Shown: piece after piece, positions 8,183 to 15,081 of the stretch
Layout of the letters: each line of letters begins with the position of its first letter
How positions within the stretch are numbered: the first letter of the stretch is position 1
Source: an uncultured Prevotella sp.
GTDB lineage: Bacteria; Bacteroidota; Bacteroidia; Bacteroidales; Bacteroidaceae
Length of the DNA: 19,579 bases
Assembly: GCA_900554835.1 (NCBI GenBank)
Contig: USJD01000052.1
Coordinates: 1 to 19,579 of the forward strand
Direction: 5' to 3'
Position numbers and translations under genes: made by a program
Notes under the pieces: model-generated
Seen by the model: only the letters and a program-made list of their open reading frames with translations
What the model was told of the DNA's origin: nothing
Databases searched by the model: none

Positions 8183-9229
8183 TTATTTGATTAGGAAATT
8201 CTTTGAATATTTTTTTCCATTCACTTCCAAATAAAGGATATATTGCCCCATCGGCAAAGAGTTACAATCTACATAAAAACGACTTCCATCATCACAATTT
8301 TTGGAAACACTCTTACATAAACATCCCTTTGAATCCACAAGAAGAGCTTTTACTGTCATACTAGAAGTCAAATAACACTCAACCTCTATTGTTTTTCCCG
8401 AAAGCATTGCTTGATAAGAAAACTCACCTTGTGAAGAACTTCTATTTTCTTTTATTATGCCCTTCTCTTCAAAAACACTTAAATTTTCCTTACATTGATG
8501 TGAATACAAATAAGTGACGCTTGTTGTAGCGGCATCTTCTTTTGGACTTACGGAAACTATCCTGCGATACATGATGGGATAACGATAACCATCTGCATAC
8601 CATCTAAAAACCTGCTCATAAAAAACAGAGCTTTGGGTACATTGCAAAGAGTCCAATTTGATATGATTTGCCTTTTTAGTATATAGAAGAAGGACATTGT
8701 CTATTGTATCTCCTTCTTCTGTCACTAGACATCCTTTTTTCAAGGCTTCCGTATGATATGAGCCAGTATGCCACAATCGCATCTTATCACAATACATGCC
8801 ACAACCAGAAAAATCCCCATCAACAAACGAGCCTACTACCGTTGGGAAATGCAAATATATTTCAGGCTTGTCATATTTTATCAAAAACTGATTTGATTCA
8901 TAACCTATGATGGATATATTCTGTGCATTCTGATAGAAATATGTTCTTACCCCTCGACGAGTACAACAAACGGTATCATTCAATATTCTGTAAGAATCTG
9001 GGGGCAAAGACTTATCTTTCACCTTGGCTATAGTCCAAACATATTTTTCCCCAACAACTTGTTCGTTGAAGGAAACTTGCACTTTGTCTAGCCAATCCCC
9101 ATCTCTATAAGAATTAGCTAGCGAACTTAAACTTTGCCCATTTACTTGTTCCAAACAGCCACCAAGGAGAATACTAATGAATAAAAATATCCATTTGCAA
9201 GAAATCGGTTTATATAAGTTTAGTTTCAT
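8183..9229 (-). CDS. secreted protein of unknown function with T9SS-like C-terminal sorting domain
   Basis: This is the first gene of the RHS operon, 348 aa. The N-terminus is hydrophobic (residues 12-24) and ambiguous: LGGC at 22-25 would make it a lipoprotein on Cys25, while VNGQ ending at 32 looks like a signal peptidase I site. The body is not recognised. It has scattered cysteines and the stretch FRWYADGYRYPIMYRRIVSV, and it probably forms beta structure. The last about 80 residues resemble the T9SS type A sorting domain or a related small beta-sandwich (such as DUF3244): SLPMGQYILYLEVNGKKYSK then NFLIK at the very end. Its position and shared promoter suggest it helps to export, anchor or display the RHS proteins, but that is inference. 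The start ATG lies about 20 bases behind the predicted transcription start. Confidence 0.8.
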   Translation of the reverse strand: MKLNLYKPISCKWIFLFISILLGGCLEQVNGQSLSSLANSYRDGDWLDKVQVSFNEQVVGEKYVWTIAKVKDKSLPPDSYRILNDTVCCTRRGVRTYFYQNAQNISIIGYESNQFLIKYDKPEIYLHFPTVVGSFVDGDFSGCGMYCDKMRLWHTGSYHTEALKKGCLVTEEGDTIDNVLLLYTKKANHIKLDSLQCTQSSVFYEQVFRWYADGYRYPIMYRRIVSVSPKEDAATTSVTYLYSHQCKENLSVFEEKGIIKENRSSSQGEFSYQAMLSGKTIEVECYLTSSMTVKALLVDSKGCLCKSVSKNCDDGSRFYVDCNSLPMGQYILYLEVNGKKYSKNFLIK

Positions 9230-9230
9230 A

Positions 9231-9259
9231 TGCCCACAATATGGTTAGTTCGTGGGGCA
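9231..9259. promoter_or_regulatory. possible operator: inverted repeat over the start of the RHS operon transcript
   Basis: TGCCCAC (9231-9237) faces GTGGGGCA (9252-9259) across 14 bases; the arms match except for one extra C. The dyad touches the -7 box and ends one base before the ATG, so it covers the predicted transcription start. Most of one arm would not be transcribed, so a protein-binding site is more likely than an RNA hairpin. No regulator gene is adjacent. Confidence 0.35.
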
Positions 9260-9289
9260 AATTTAATTATTTAAAATGAAAGTTCCAAA
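9258..9289 (-). promoter_or_regulatory. promoter of the RHS toxin operon
   Basis: On the minus strand there is a -33 box TTTG (complement of CAAA at 9286-9289), 20 bases, and a -7 box TAAATTTG (complement of 9258-9265). This fits the Bacteroidetes primary-sigma pattern TTTG-N19-21-TAnnTTTG exactly. Transcription would start near 9251 and leave a leader of only about 20 bases before the ATG at 9229. Confidence 0.75.
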
Positions 9290-9383
9290 CTTTTATTGAT
9301 TTTTTTCAAGAAAAACAAAAAGATAATCAGAAAACACTACACTTTTCTTTGAATCATTGCCCACTTAGCTATAACAAACAAAG

Positions 9384-9406
9384 TGACTCCATTTTAGATG
9401 GAGCCA
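9384..9406 (-). terminator. likely terminator of the GH43 gene
   Basis: On the minus strand TGGCTCCAT and ATGGAGTCA form a nine-pair stem (one G-T pair) around the five-base loop CTAAA, starting about 7 bases after the GH43 stop codon. The downstream sequence CTTTGTTTGTTAT is fairly T-rich. It separates the GH43 gene from the RHS operon promoter. Confidence 0.6.
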
Positions 9407-9412
9407 TTTTGC

Positions 9413-10966
9413 TTATTTTTCCTCATAATGGAAGTAAGAAAAGTCGGCAGAGCCACTATCTTCCTTTCCATCCACATACATACCCAAGGTTACGCCAGTA
9501 AATCCGCCAGCCACCTCGGTACTCATCAGACTGCAATTCATGGAAGCAAGCTCCTTGAAGGTCTTGCCGTCTGTGGAATAATCGAAATAATACATGATGC
9601 CCTCACTGCGCACACGAAGCTTAACAGCTTTCTTTCTGACATTCGGTACACTCTTCACGATATAATCAATGCTCTTCAACTTACAGCGCAAAGCTATCTG
9701 CTTATCCGTAACAAAGAAATCCAAGTGACCATCATTGATTTGATAAACCGTCAATCCCGCCTCTACATTTCCTTTAGGAAACACTTCTGACTGCAATTCA
9801 AAGTTGGCACTCTCTTGACGGCGACCTATAAACGTAGGCTGATTATTCGCCGTCAACGTACCATGAGGATAAAGACGAAGACTAAATCCTTCCTCGGTTG
9901 CTAGTGAATCATAATTGGCTATGATAGGATTTTGAATACGAATCCATTCTGCGTCACCCGTATTAGGATTTACAATTTCATCAGCCCCCAAATGCTTCTC
10001 CAACAAAACAGAAGGCAAGGTGTTCGCCTTCACCAAGGTATCTATAGGCAAGCCACCGTTGACCACAGGCCATTCACCCGCCTTCCACTCCACAGGGGCG
10101 AGGTAGGTTTCCCTGCCCAGATGATGGTAAGAACCTCCATAGTTGCGATAAGCCAAGAATACCATCCACCAAGAGCCATTCTCTGCTTGCACAAAGTCAC
10201 CGTGGCCTGTGCCTTGTATCTGCAAGGATTGCCCGAGGCGGCTGCAGTTGGTCAAGATAGGGTTGTTCGGATTGCTCTCGTATGGACCTTCGATGTTCTT
10301 GCTTCGAGCAATAGTAAGATGATGCGCCAACTCCGTTCCTCCCTCTGAAATCAAGAGATAGTAATAGCCATCTTTCTTATAGATGTGTGGTCCCTCAGGA
10401 TAACGTCCGCCATCACCCTGCCATAGTTTCTTGCTCTCCGTGAGTTGTTCGCCAGTCTTGGGATTGATCTCGCAGAGCCAGATAGCATCACCCGGATTGC
10501 TCACCATGTAGCACTTGCCATCCTCGAAGTAGAGCGAAGGGTCGATGCCTTGCTGCTTAAGCCACATCGGTTCGCTCCAAGGACCACGTGGGTCTGTGGC
10601 AGTAACCATGAAGTTGCCGCCATTACCCACATTGGTCGTTATCATATAATAGATGCCTTCATGATAGCGGATGGTTGGCGCATAGATGCCGAGCCATGAG
10701 TTAGTTCCCTTCAAAGGCAACTGGCTTTCACGGTCGAGCACATTACCTATCTGCTGCCAATGCACGAGATCCTTGCTTTGGAAGAGCGGAACTCCTGGGA
10801 AATACTGGAAGGAGGAATTGACGAGATAGAACGTATCTCCCACTCTGCAAACAGAAGGATCCGGATGATAACCGGGGATAACTGGATTACGATACTCCTG
10901 TGCTGAAACTGGCAAACATACCAGCATCAGCATCCATAAAAATCCAAATAGGTTTTGTCTATTCAT
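9413..10966 (-). CDS. secreted glycoside hydrolase family 43 (probable beta-xylosidase / alpha-L-arabinofuranosidase)
   Basis: The enzyme releases pentose units from plant polysaccharides such as xylan or arabinan. With the start at 10966 the product has 517 aa and a clear signal peptide (MNRQNLFGF onward, cut after SAQ at 23). The catalytic triad of the five-bladed propeller is visible: Asp36 in HPDPS (base), Asp142 in GIDPS (pKa modulator) and Glu191 in YPEGPH (acid). From about residue 315 a beta-sandwich region like the beta-xylosidase C-terminal domain follows, with TFIGRRQESANFELQSEV and YYFDYSTDGKTF. The frame extends to an ATG at 11005, but that ATG lies inside the predicted -7 box, upstream of the transcript start, so 10966 is the right start. 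The gene stands alone, with no SusC/SusD pair in view. The exact substrate cannot be told from sequence. Confidence 0.93.
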   Translation of the reverse strand: MNRQNLFGFLWMLMLVCLPVSAQEYRNPVIPGYHPDPSVCRVGDTFYLVNSSFQYFPGVPLFQSKDLVHWQQIGNVLDRESQLPLKGTNSWLGIYAPTIRYHEGIYYMITTNVGNGGNFMVTATDPRGPWSEPMWLKQQGIDPSLYFEDGKCYMVSNPGDAIWLCEINPKTGEQLTESKKLWQGDGGRYPEGPHIYKKDGYYYLLISEGGTELAHHLTIARSKNIEGPYESNPNNPILTNCSRLGQSLQIQGTGHGDFVQAENGSWWMVFLAYRNYGGSYHHLGRETYLAPVEWKAGEWPVVNGGLPIDTLVKANTLPSVLLEKHLGADEIVNPNTGDAEWIRIQNPIIANYDSLATEEGFSLRLYPHGTLTANNQPTFIGRRQESANFELQSEVFPKGNVEAGLTVYQINDGHLDFFVTDKQIALRCKLKSIDYIVKSVPNVRKKAVKLRVRSEGIMYYFDYSTDGKTFKELASMNCSLMSTEVAGGFTGVTLGMYVDGKEDSGSADFSYFHYEEK

Positions 10967-11002
10967 AAGGCATTCATTTTTATTGGTAGTTAAAATCGGG
11001 AA

Positions 11003-11034
11003 CAAAGGTAAGGTCTTTTGATGAGAATTCCAAA
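11003..11034 (-). promoter_or_regulatory. promoter of the GH43 gene
   Basis: On the minus strand there is a -33 TTTG (complement of CAAA at 11031-11034), 20 bases, and a -7 TACCTTTG (complement of 11003-11010). The predicted start is near 10996, giving a leader of about 30 bases before ATG 10966. This site excludes the longer upstream start at 11005. Confidence 0.75.
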
Positions 11035-11060
11035 CTTTCTCACCACTTTTTGTTGCTTAT

Positions 11061-11247
11061 ACTAAATAGAAATGTTTTTGAGCCTAATAGAAATCTCCGT
11101 TCAAAGACGCTGAACGGCGGTTCAAAGACGTTGAATGTCGGTTCAAAGACGTTGAACGGAGATTCAAAGACGTTGAACAAAGAATTCATATAGGAGCAAG
11201 AACATTTTTATCTAAGATAGAGAACTATTTGCCTAAGATAGAAATTA
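11061..11247. repeat. pair of diverged ~36-bp direct repeats flanking the 21-bp array
   Basis: The copy at 11061-11096 (CTAAATAGAAAT, then GCCTAATAGAAATCT) and the copy at 11211-11247 (CTAAGATAGAGA, then GCCTAAGATAGAAATT) align with a few small gaps. Each holds two CTAA(G)ATAGAA-type half-units, so there are four half-units, two on each side of the palindromic array. The stretch 10967-11259 contains these repeats, the 21-bp array and the GH43 promoter, and no gene that I can support. Confidence 0.55.
11092..11180. repeat. four tandem 21-bp palindromic repeats
   Basis: The core TTCAAAGACG begins at 11100, 11121, 11142 and 11163, an exact 21-base period. Each unit contains the dyad TTCAA-AGACG-TTGAA (copy 1 has CTGAA), joined by six variable bases rich in G and C. 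A 13-bp perfect inverted repeat, AATCTCCGTTCAA at 11092-11104 against its complement at 11152-11164, also spans three units. The array lies between the end of the DUF58 operon and the GH43 promoter. It could be an array of sites for a dimeric regulator, a structured 3' end of the DUF58 transcript, or an intergenic repeat family. Confidence 0.85.
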
Positions 11248-11259
11248 TTATACCAAAGA

Positions 11260-12570
11260 TCACAACAGTTCACGAGTCTTGATTTCGAGATATTTATTAA
11301 GTACATCAACCGAAAGAGCCTCGGGCGTGGTAAGCAAAGCCAAGATGCCACGCTGCTTGAGCGAAGAAACGATGAGACGCTGCTCGTAAGCAAACTGCTC
11401 AGCAACGACATGACGATAATATTCCTCATCACTATCGGGACGAGTGGCAAGATAGTCTTTCACTTCGTGATCCTCAAAGAACACCACCAAAAGCCGATGA
11501 CGGCGGTTGAGCAGAAGGAGATAAGGCAACTGCCTCTCCATACTGATGCGATTGGCAAAGTTCGTATAAAGTATCAGGAGTGAACGCTTGGTGATGTGCT
11601 GGTTGACCTCTGCCACCAAAGCTGAATAATCGGATTCGGCAAAGCGGGTCTGCTGGCGATAAAGCATTTCAAGAATATTCTGCATGTGCCCAGTACGACG
11701 GGAGGCAGGAACAAAATCCTCAAAATGGTCGCTGAACGTTACAACACCTGCCTTGTCTTCCTTTCTCATCGCAATATACGAAAGCACCAGCGAGGCATTG
11801 ATGGCATAATCAAGATAGGTCATACCCCGGAAAGCCTGCTGCATCACCCTACCTTTATCAATGATATTGAAAACCTGCTGAGAACGCTCGTCCTGATATA
11901 CATTCACCATCAATCTGGAAGTGCGGGCTGTGGCTCGCCAGTTGATCAATCGAAAATCATCGCCAGAAACGTAATCCTTGATTTGTTCGAATTCCGTATG
12001 ATTGCCCACCTTCCGTATTTTCTTGATACCCATTTCCGTAAGATTGTTGCTCATAGCCAACAGTTCATAATGGGTAAGCATCAGATAGGAAGGATACACC
12101 TTGACATCACAAGGCTGGCACAGAGTAAACCGACGCTGCACCAAACCTATCGGTGTGGAAGCGAAAACACGGACATGCCCGAAGGAATAAACTCCACGCT
12201 CCGTAGGACGTAGCTTATACCTGATATTCTTTCCCTCTCCCATCGCCAACTTCAAACGGAAGAGAACATCTCGGCGCTGGAAAACTGGCGGAATCTCATC
12301 TATGATTTCCAACCGAACAGGAAAGGAATAGATACTCTCCAGCCGGATGTTCACTTCATTGTCGTCGCCATTGGAAAATCGCTCCGATAAAGTGCGACGG
12401 GCCATCATTCCCCGCTCATGATACAACAGGAATAATTCAACAAAAACCAGAATGACAAGGGCAAGGAACATCCATCTCCCTATATCAAATAGCAGGGGGA
12501 AAACATACCCAGCCCCCGTCATCAAGACCAAGAAGGCAAGTACTATATAAAATCTCTTCGTTAAATACAC
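11260..12570 (-). CDS. DUF58 domain membrane protein
   Basis: This is the last gene of the MoxR operon, 436 aa. Two hydrophobic segments (about 7-28 and 33-50) anchor it, followed by a beta-sandwich-like region and the DUF58 signature at 194-216 (FEQIKDYVSGDDFRLINWRA). After that comes a vWA-like fold (from about 234). The usual MIDAS DxSxS is replaced by IIDKGRVM, a form I recall as normal for Bacteroidetes DUF58 proteins, so metal binding at this site is doubtful. DUF58 proteins are regularly encoded with MoxR ATPases and are thought to be partners in assembly or remodelling of membrane or periplasmic complexes. The start is GTG at 12570: an in-frame TGA at 12577-12579 leaves no earlier start, and later Met codons would break the first membrane segment. 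It follows the MoxR gene by 44 bases. Confidence 0.9.
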   Translation of the reverse strand: MYLTKRFYIVLAFLVLMTGAGYVFPLLFDIGRWMFLALVILVFVELFLLYHERGMMARRTLSERFSNGDDNEVNIRLESIYSFPVRLEIIDEIPPVFQRRDVLFRLKLAMGEGKNIRYKLRPTERGVYSFGHVRVFASTPIGLVQRRFTLCQPCDVKVYPSYLMLTHYELLAMSNNLTEMGIKKIRKVGNHTEFEQIKDYVSGDDFRLINWRATARTSRLMVNVYQDERSQQVFNIIDKGRVMQQAFRGMTYLDYAINASLVLSYIAMRKEDKAGVVTFSDHFEDFVPASRRTGHMQNILEMLYRQQTRFAESDYSALVAEVNQHITKRSLLILYTNFANRISMERQLPYLLLLNRRHRLLVVFFEDHEVKDYLATRPDSDEEYYRHVVAEQFAYEQRLIVSSLKQRGILALLTTPEALSVDVLNKYLEIKTRELL

Positions 12571-12585
12571 CTTAAATCAATTGAA

Positions 12586-12612
12586 TTCTTCACTCTTCGT
12601 TCTTCACTCTTC
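12586..12612. repeat. two direct copies of a 13-bp sequence between MoxR and DUF58 genes
   Basis: TTCTTCACTCTTC occurs at 12586-12598 and 12600-12612, a period of 14 bases, filling most of the 44-base gap between the two genes. On the coding strand this reads GAAGAGTGAAGAA twice, purine-rich and possibly unstructured. It may be a chance short tandem duplication. Confidence 0.6.
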
Positions 12613-12614
12613 AC

Positions 12615-13580
12615 TTACTTCGGCACCTCCACCTTATCTATCAGCCGTTGCGCCACCTTATAAGCCGTATAGCCTTCCATCTCAGCTTCTGCCGTAAGCA
12701 TGAGTCGATGCTGCAAGATAGATGGCGTCACAAACTTGATGTCTTCTGGAGTGACAAAATCACGACCTTGCAAGAGAGCGTATGCCTTGCTCGCATGCAA
12801 CATGGCAACTGAAGCACGAGGGGAAGCACCCAGATAAACGGCACGTGTGGTGCGGGTCTGCTGAACGATCTGTGTGATATAACGCAGAAGGCTCTCATCA
12901 ACAACGACATGGTGCATATAAGAGCGCAACTGGAGCAATTCTTTCTTAGTCAACACAGGTTGGATATCAGTCAGTTTCACCAAATCAGCTTGATGTTCAT
13001 GGCGCTTCAATATTTCCAGTTCTTCATCAGCCGTAGGATAACCCATCGTTACTTTCATGCGAAATCTGTCGAGCTGCGCTTCGGGTAAGCGATAAGTTCC
13101 TTCTTGTTCCACAGGATTCTGGGTAGCAAGGATGGTATAAAGGTCACCCATCTTGTGGGTACAGCCATCTATGCTGACCTGGCGTTCTTCCATCACCTCG
13201 AAAAGAGCAGCCTGAGTCTTTGCTGGTGCACGGTTGATTTCATCTACCAATACGATATCAGCAAACACAGGACCTTCATGGAACTCAAACTCCTGATTCT
13301 TGACATTGAAAATATTTGTACCCAACACATCACTCGGCATCAAGTCGGGAGTAAACTGTACACGACTAAACTTGGCATCTACCAACCGGGCCATCAATCG
13401 CGCCAAAAGGGTTTTGGCAACTCCAGGCACACCCTCTAAGAGCACATGACCATTAGCCAAGAGGCAAGTCAAGACCAGATCCACCGCCTTGTCCTGTCCT
13501 ACTATCACCTTGGATATTTCTTCACGAAGACACTCTATCTTTTCTGAAAAAAGAGTCAAATCCAATCTTTGTTCTTCCAT
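12615..13580 (-). CDS. MoxR-family AAA+ ATPase
   Basis: This 321-aa cytoplasmic AAA+ ATPase is of the MoxR/AAA_3 type, a chaperone-like enzyme that uses ATP to activate or mature partner proteins, often with vWA or DUF58 proteins. Walker A is GVPGVAKT at 50-57, Walker B is IVLVDE ending at 113-114, the sensor-1 Asn is in LATQNP (156), and the Arg of LDRF (173) sits where the arginine finger region is expected. The C-terminal helical lid follows (SPRASVAMLHASKAYALLQG and downstream). Its length is normal for the family and all ATPase motifs are intact. A purine-rich AGGAAAC lies just before the ATG. In this operon it sits between the DUF4350 and DUF58 genes, the usual MoxR-DUF58 pairing. No vWA (Bat) genes are in view. 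The substrate is unknown. Confidence 0.95.
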   Translation of the reverse strand: MEEQRLDLTLFSEKIECLREEISKVIVGQDKAVDLVLTCLLANGHVLLEGVPGVAKTLLARLMARLVDAKFSRVQFTPDLMPSDVLGTNIFNVKNQEFEFHEGPVFADIVLVDEINRAPAKTQAALFEVMEERQVSIDGCTHKMGDLYTILATQNPVEQEGTYRLPEAQLDRFRMKVTMGYPTADEELEILKRHEHQADLVKLTDIQPVLTKKELLQLRSYMHHVVVDESLLRYITQIVQQTRTTRAVYLGASPRASVAMLHASKAYALLQGRDFVTPEDIKFVTPSILQHRLMLTAEAEMEGYTAYKVAQRLIDKVEVPK

Positions 13581-13591
13581 TGTTTCCTATG

Positions 13592-13643
13592 ATTTTAAAT
13601 AAAAGACTTACTTTTCTTATCCTACGCTAACCATTCTTAGCGT
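13592..13643 (-). other. hairpins at the DUF4350-MoxR junction
   Basis: On the minus strand ACGCTAA and TTAGCGT (complement of 13637-13643 and 13624-13630) form a seven-pair stem with loop GAATGG, and the stem contains the DUF4350 stop codon. Directly behind it AAAAG-TAAGT-CTTTT can form a small second hairpin followed by TATTT. This might reduce read-through or stabilise the upstream message. It is not a strong terminator, and the operon clearly continues in sense. Confidence 0.4.
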
Positions 13644-15081
13644 GCCTAACTATAGTATCCATTGCATCTATCAAGCTCCGCATTTCTTCAACAGAGATAT
13701 TGCCCTCCGAATGTAGGACCAAGCGAATTTGTCGAATCACCTTCTTCAATCTATCGCTGTTCATACCAGTTTTCTCTGCAAGGAGCAGATATTCACGGTC
13801 ATCAGTATTCACATCAGATATATCCACACCTGCCGTTTTTCTCAATTCCTCTGCGAAGAGTTTAAACTTTTTCCTGACCAAATCCACATGATCCTTACGT
13901 TGATAGTAGAGTGTTCCAATGAGTTGGATAAACTCCAAAGACCGATTGGCAGGCTTCGACATGATAGGGATGACCCGCTGCCTACGACGAGCGGTAAATA
14001 TCATAAAGAGAACGACACCCAACAGCGCAAGATAAAGAGCCCATCGCAATGGTGGGCGCTTGATGAACTCCCGGAATAGAGATTGCTCCGCCACAAGCAT
14101 GGCATCAGTCTTGACATACGCCTCCGTCCTATACACAGGCAAATCCGCCAGATAAGACATCAATCGGAATATATAGACAGATGTGTTGCCTTCCAGCATT
14201 CCATAGTTGGTGAAAAGCAATGGCGAAGAGACGAAAATGACCTCACCCTTGCCATACGGAACAGACACCGCCGCAGGTACTTTCTTGATGGCGAAAGTAT
14301 CGATTCGCTCTATCCTTTCTTTTTTATCCACAATGGTGTCAAAGCGAGTGAAATCTCCGACATACAAAGAGTCATATTTGTAATCATACCCTGCCGTTGA
14401 CAAAGTATAAGCCAGTCTTTTCACCTTTGGAACAGAATCCACGAAAAGGGTTCCACCTACCATGTTGTAGAACATTCTATAAGACTGAGCAGCATACATC
14501 GTCTCCCGGTTATTCCAATAAATGGTATCGTACATATCATTGTCATGCGCTCTGAGACCGTTTAAGATGCCACGCAACGAAAAGTACATTCCGTCTTCTA
14601 TTTTCACCTTGAAGGTACGTTCCAATTCATTCACAAATGGATTTTCGTGAGAATCGTGGGATACAGATATTTCTTCCATTTCTCCTCCACCAACAGTATC
14701 CGCCACTACCGTATCGGCATTCCGACCATCATCCAAACTACTTGAAGCAACCACCATGACCTTGCCACCACGGCGGGCGATATTGCAGAGGTACTTGACA
14801 TCCAACTGTTTCAAATCTTGCTGATTCACGACCATCAATACGGAGATTTTCTCCTTGGCATGCTCCTGATCAAGTTGGAAAAATGTCTTTTTCGTCACAT
14901 GATAGCCATTGGGAAAAGATTGAGTCAAGACACTGTCAAAGACAAAACAGCCCAAAGGTTGCTTATCTACATGGCTAAAGGTAGGAGACCATACGAACTT
15001 CTTGGGCAGATTGACTTGCAAAAGACAGAACAGCACAAAGAGTACTAACATGGCAAAAAGGAAATTACGACTACTTTTCAT
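13627..15081 (-). CDS. DUF4350 domain membrane protein
   Basis: With the start at 15081 the product has 484 aa. An N-terminal membrane segment (MKSSRNF, then LFAMLVLFVLFCLLQVNL) is followed by a large extracytoplasmic region of the DUF4350 type, an amidotransferase-like alpha/beta fold (VLMVVNQQDL, GGKVMVVASS, PYGKGEVIFVSSP). A second membrane segment near residue 350 (LRWALYLALLGVVLFMIF) leads to a cytoplasmic helical tail of about 110 residues. The frame is open up to ATG 15132, but the strong Shine-Dalgarno sequence before 15081 and the membrane segment right behind it favour the shorter form, overlapping the DUF4129 gene by 11 bases (ATGAAAAGTAG). DUF4350 proteins accompany DUF4129, MoxR and DUF58; the biochemical role is unknown. 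Confidence 0.87.
   Translation of the reverse strand: MKSSRNFLFAMLVLFVLFCLLQVNLPKKFVWSPTFSHVDKQPLGCFVFDSVLTQSFPNGYHVTKKTFFQLDQEHAKEKISVLMVVNQQDLKQLDVKYLCNIARRGGKVMVVASSSLDDGRNADTVVADTVGGGEMEEISVSHDSHENPFVNELERTFKVKIEDGMYFSLRGILNGLRAHDNDMYDTIYWNNRETMYAAQSYRMFYNMVGGTLFVDSVPKVKRLAYTLSTAGYDYKYDSLYVGDFTRFDTIVDKKERIERIDTFAIKKVPAAVSVPYGKGEVIFVSSPLLFTNYGMLEGNTSVYIFRLMSYLADLPVYRTEAYVKTDAMLVAEQSLFREFIKRPPLRWALYLALLGVVLFMIFTARRRQRVIPIMSKPANRSLEFIQLIGTLYYQRKDHVDLVRKKFKLFAEELRKTAGVDISDVNTDDREYLLLAEKTGMNSDRLKKVIRQIRLVLHSEGNISVEEMRSLIDAMDTIVRHAKNG

Noticed and set aside
9398..9790. Plus-strand ORF of 130 codons over the GH43 end
   Set aside because: It is antisense to the C-terminal domain of the GH43 gene and has no recognisable protein features.
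10967..11005. Upstream in-frame ATG at 11005 for the GH43 gene
   Set aside because: It lies in the -7 box TACCTTTG, upstream of the predicted transcription start, and would put a polar stretch before the signal peptide.
11095..11180. CRISPR array
   Set aside because: The linkers between the 21-bp period units are only 6 bases, there are just four units, and no cas genes are nearby.
11208..11450. Minus-strand ORF of 80 codons overlapping the end of DUF58
   Set aside because: It is another frame of the DUF58 gene running into the repeat region, with no independent support.
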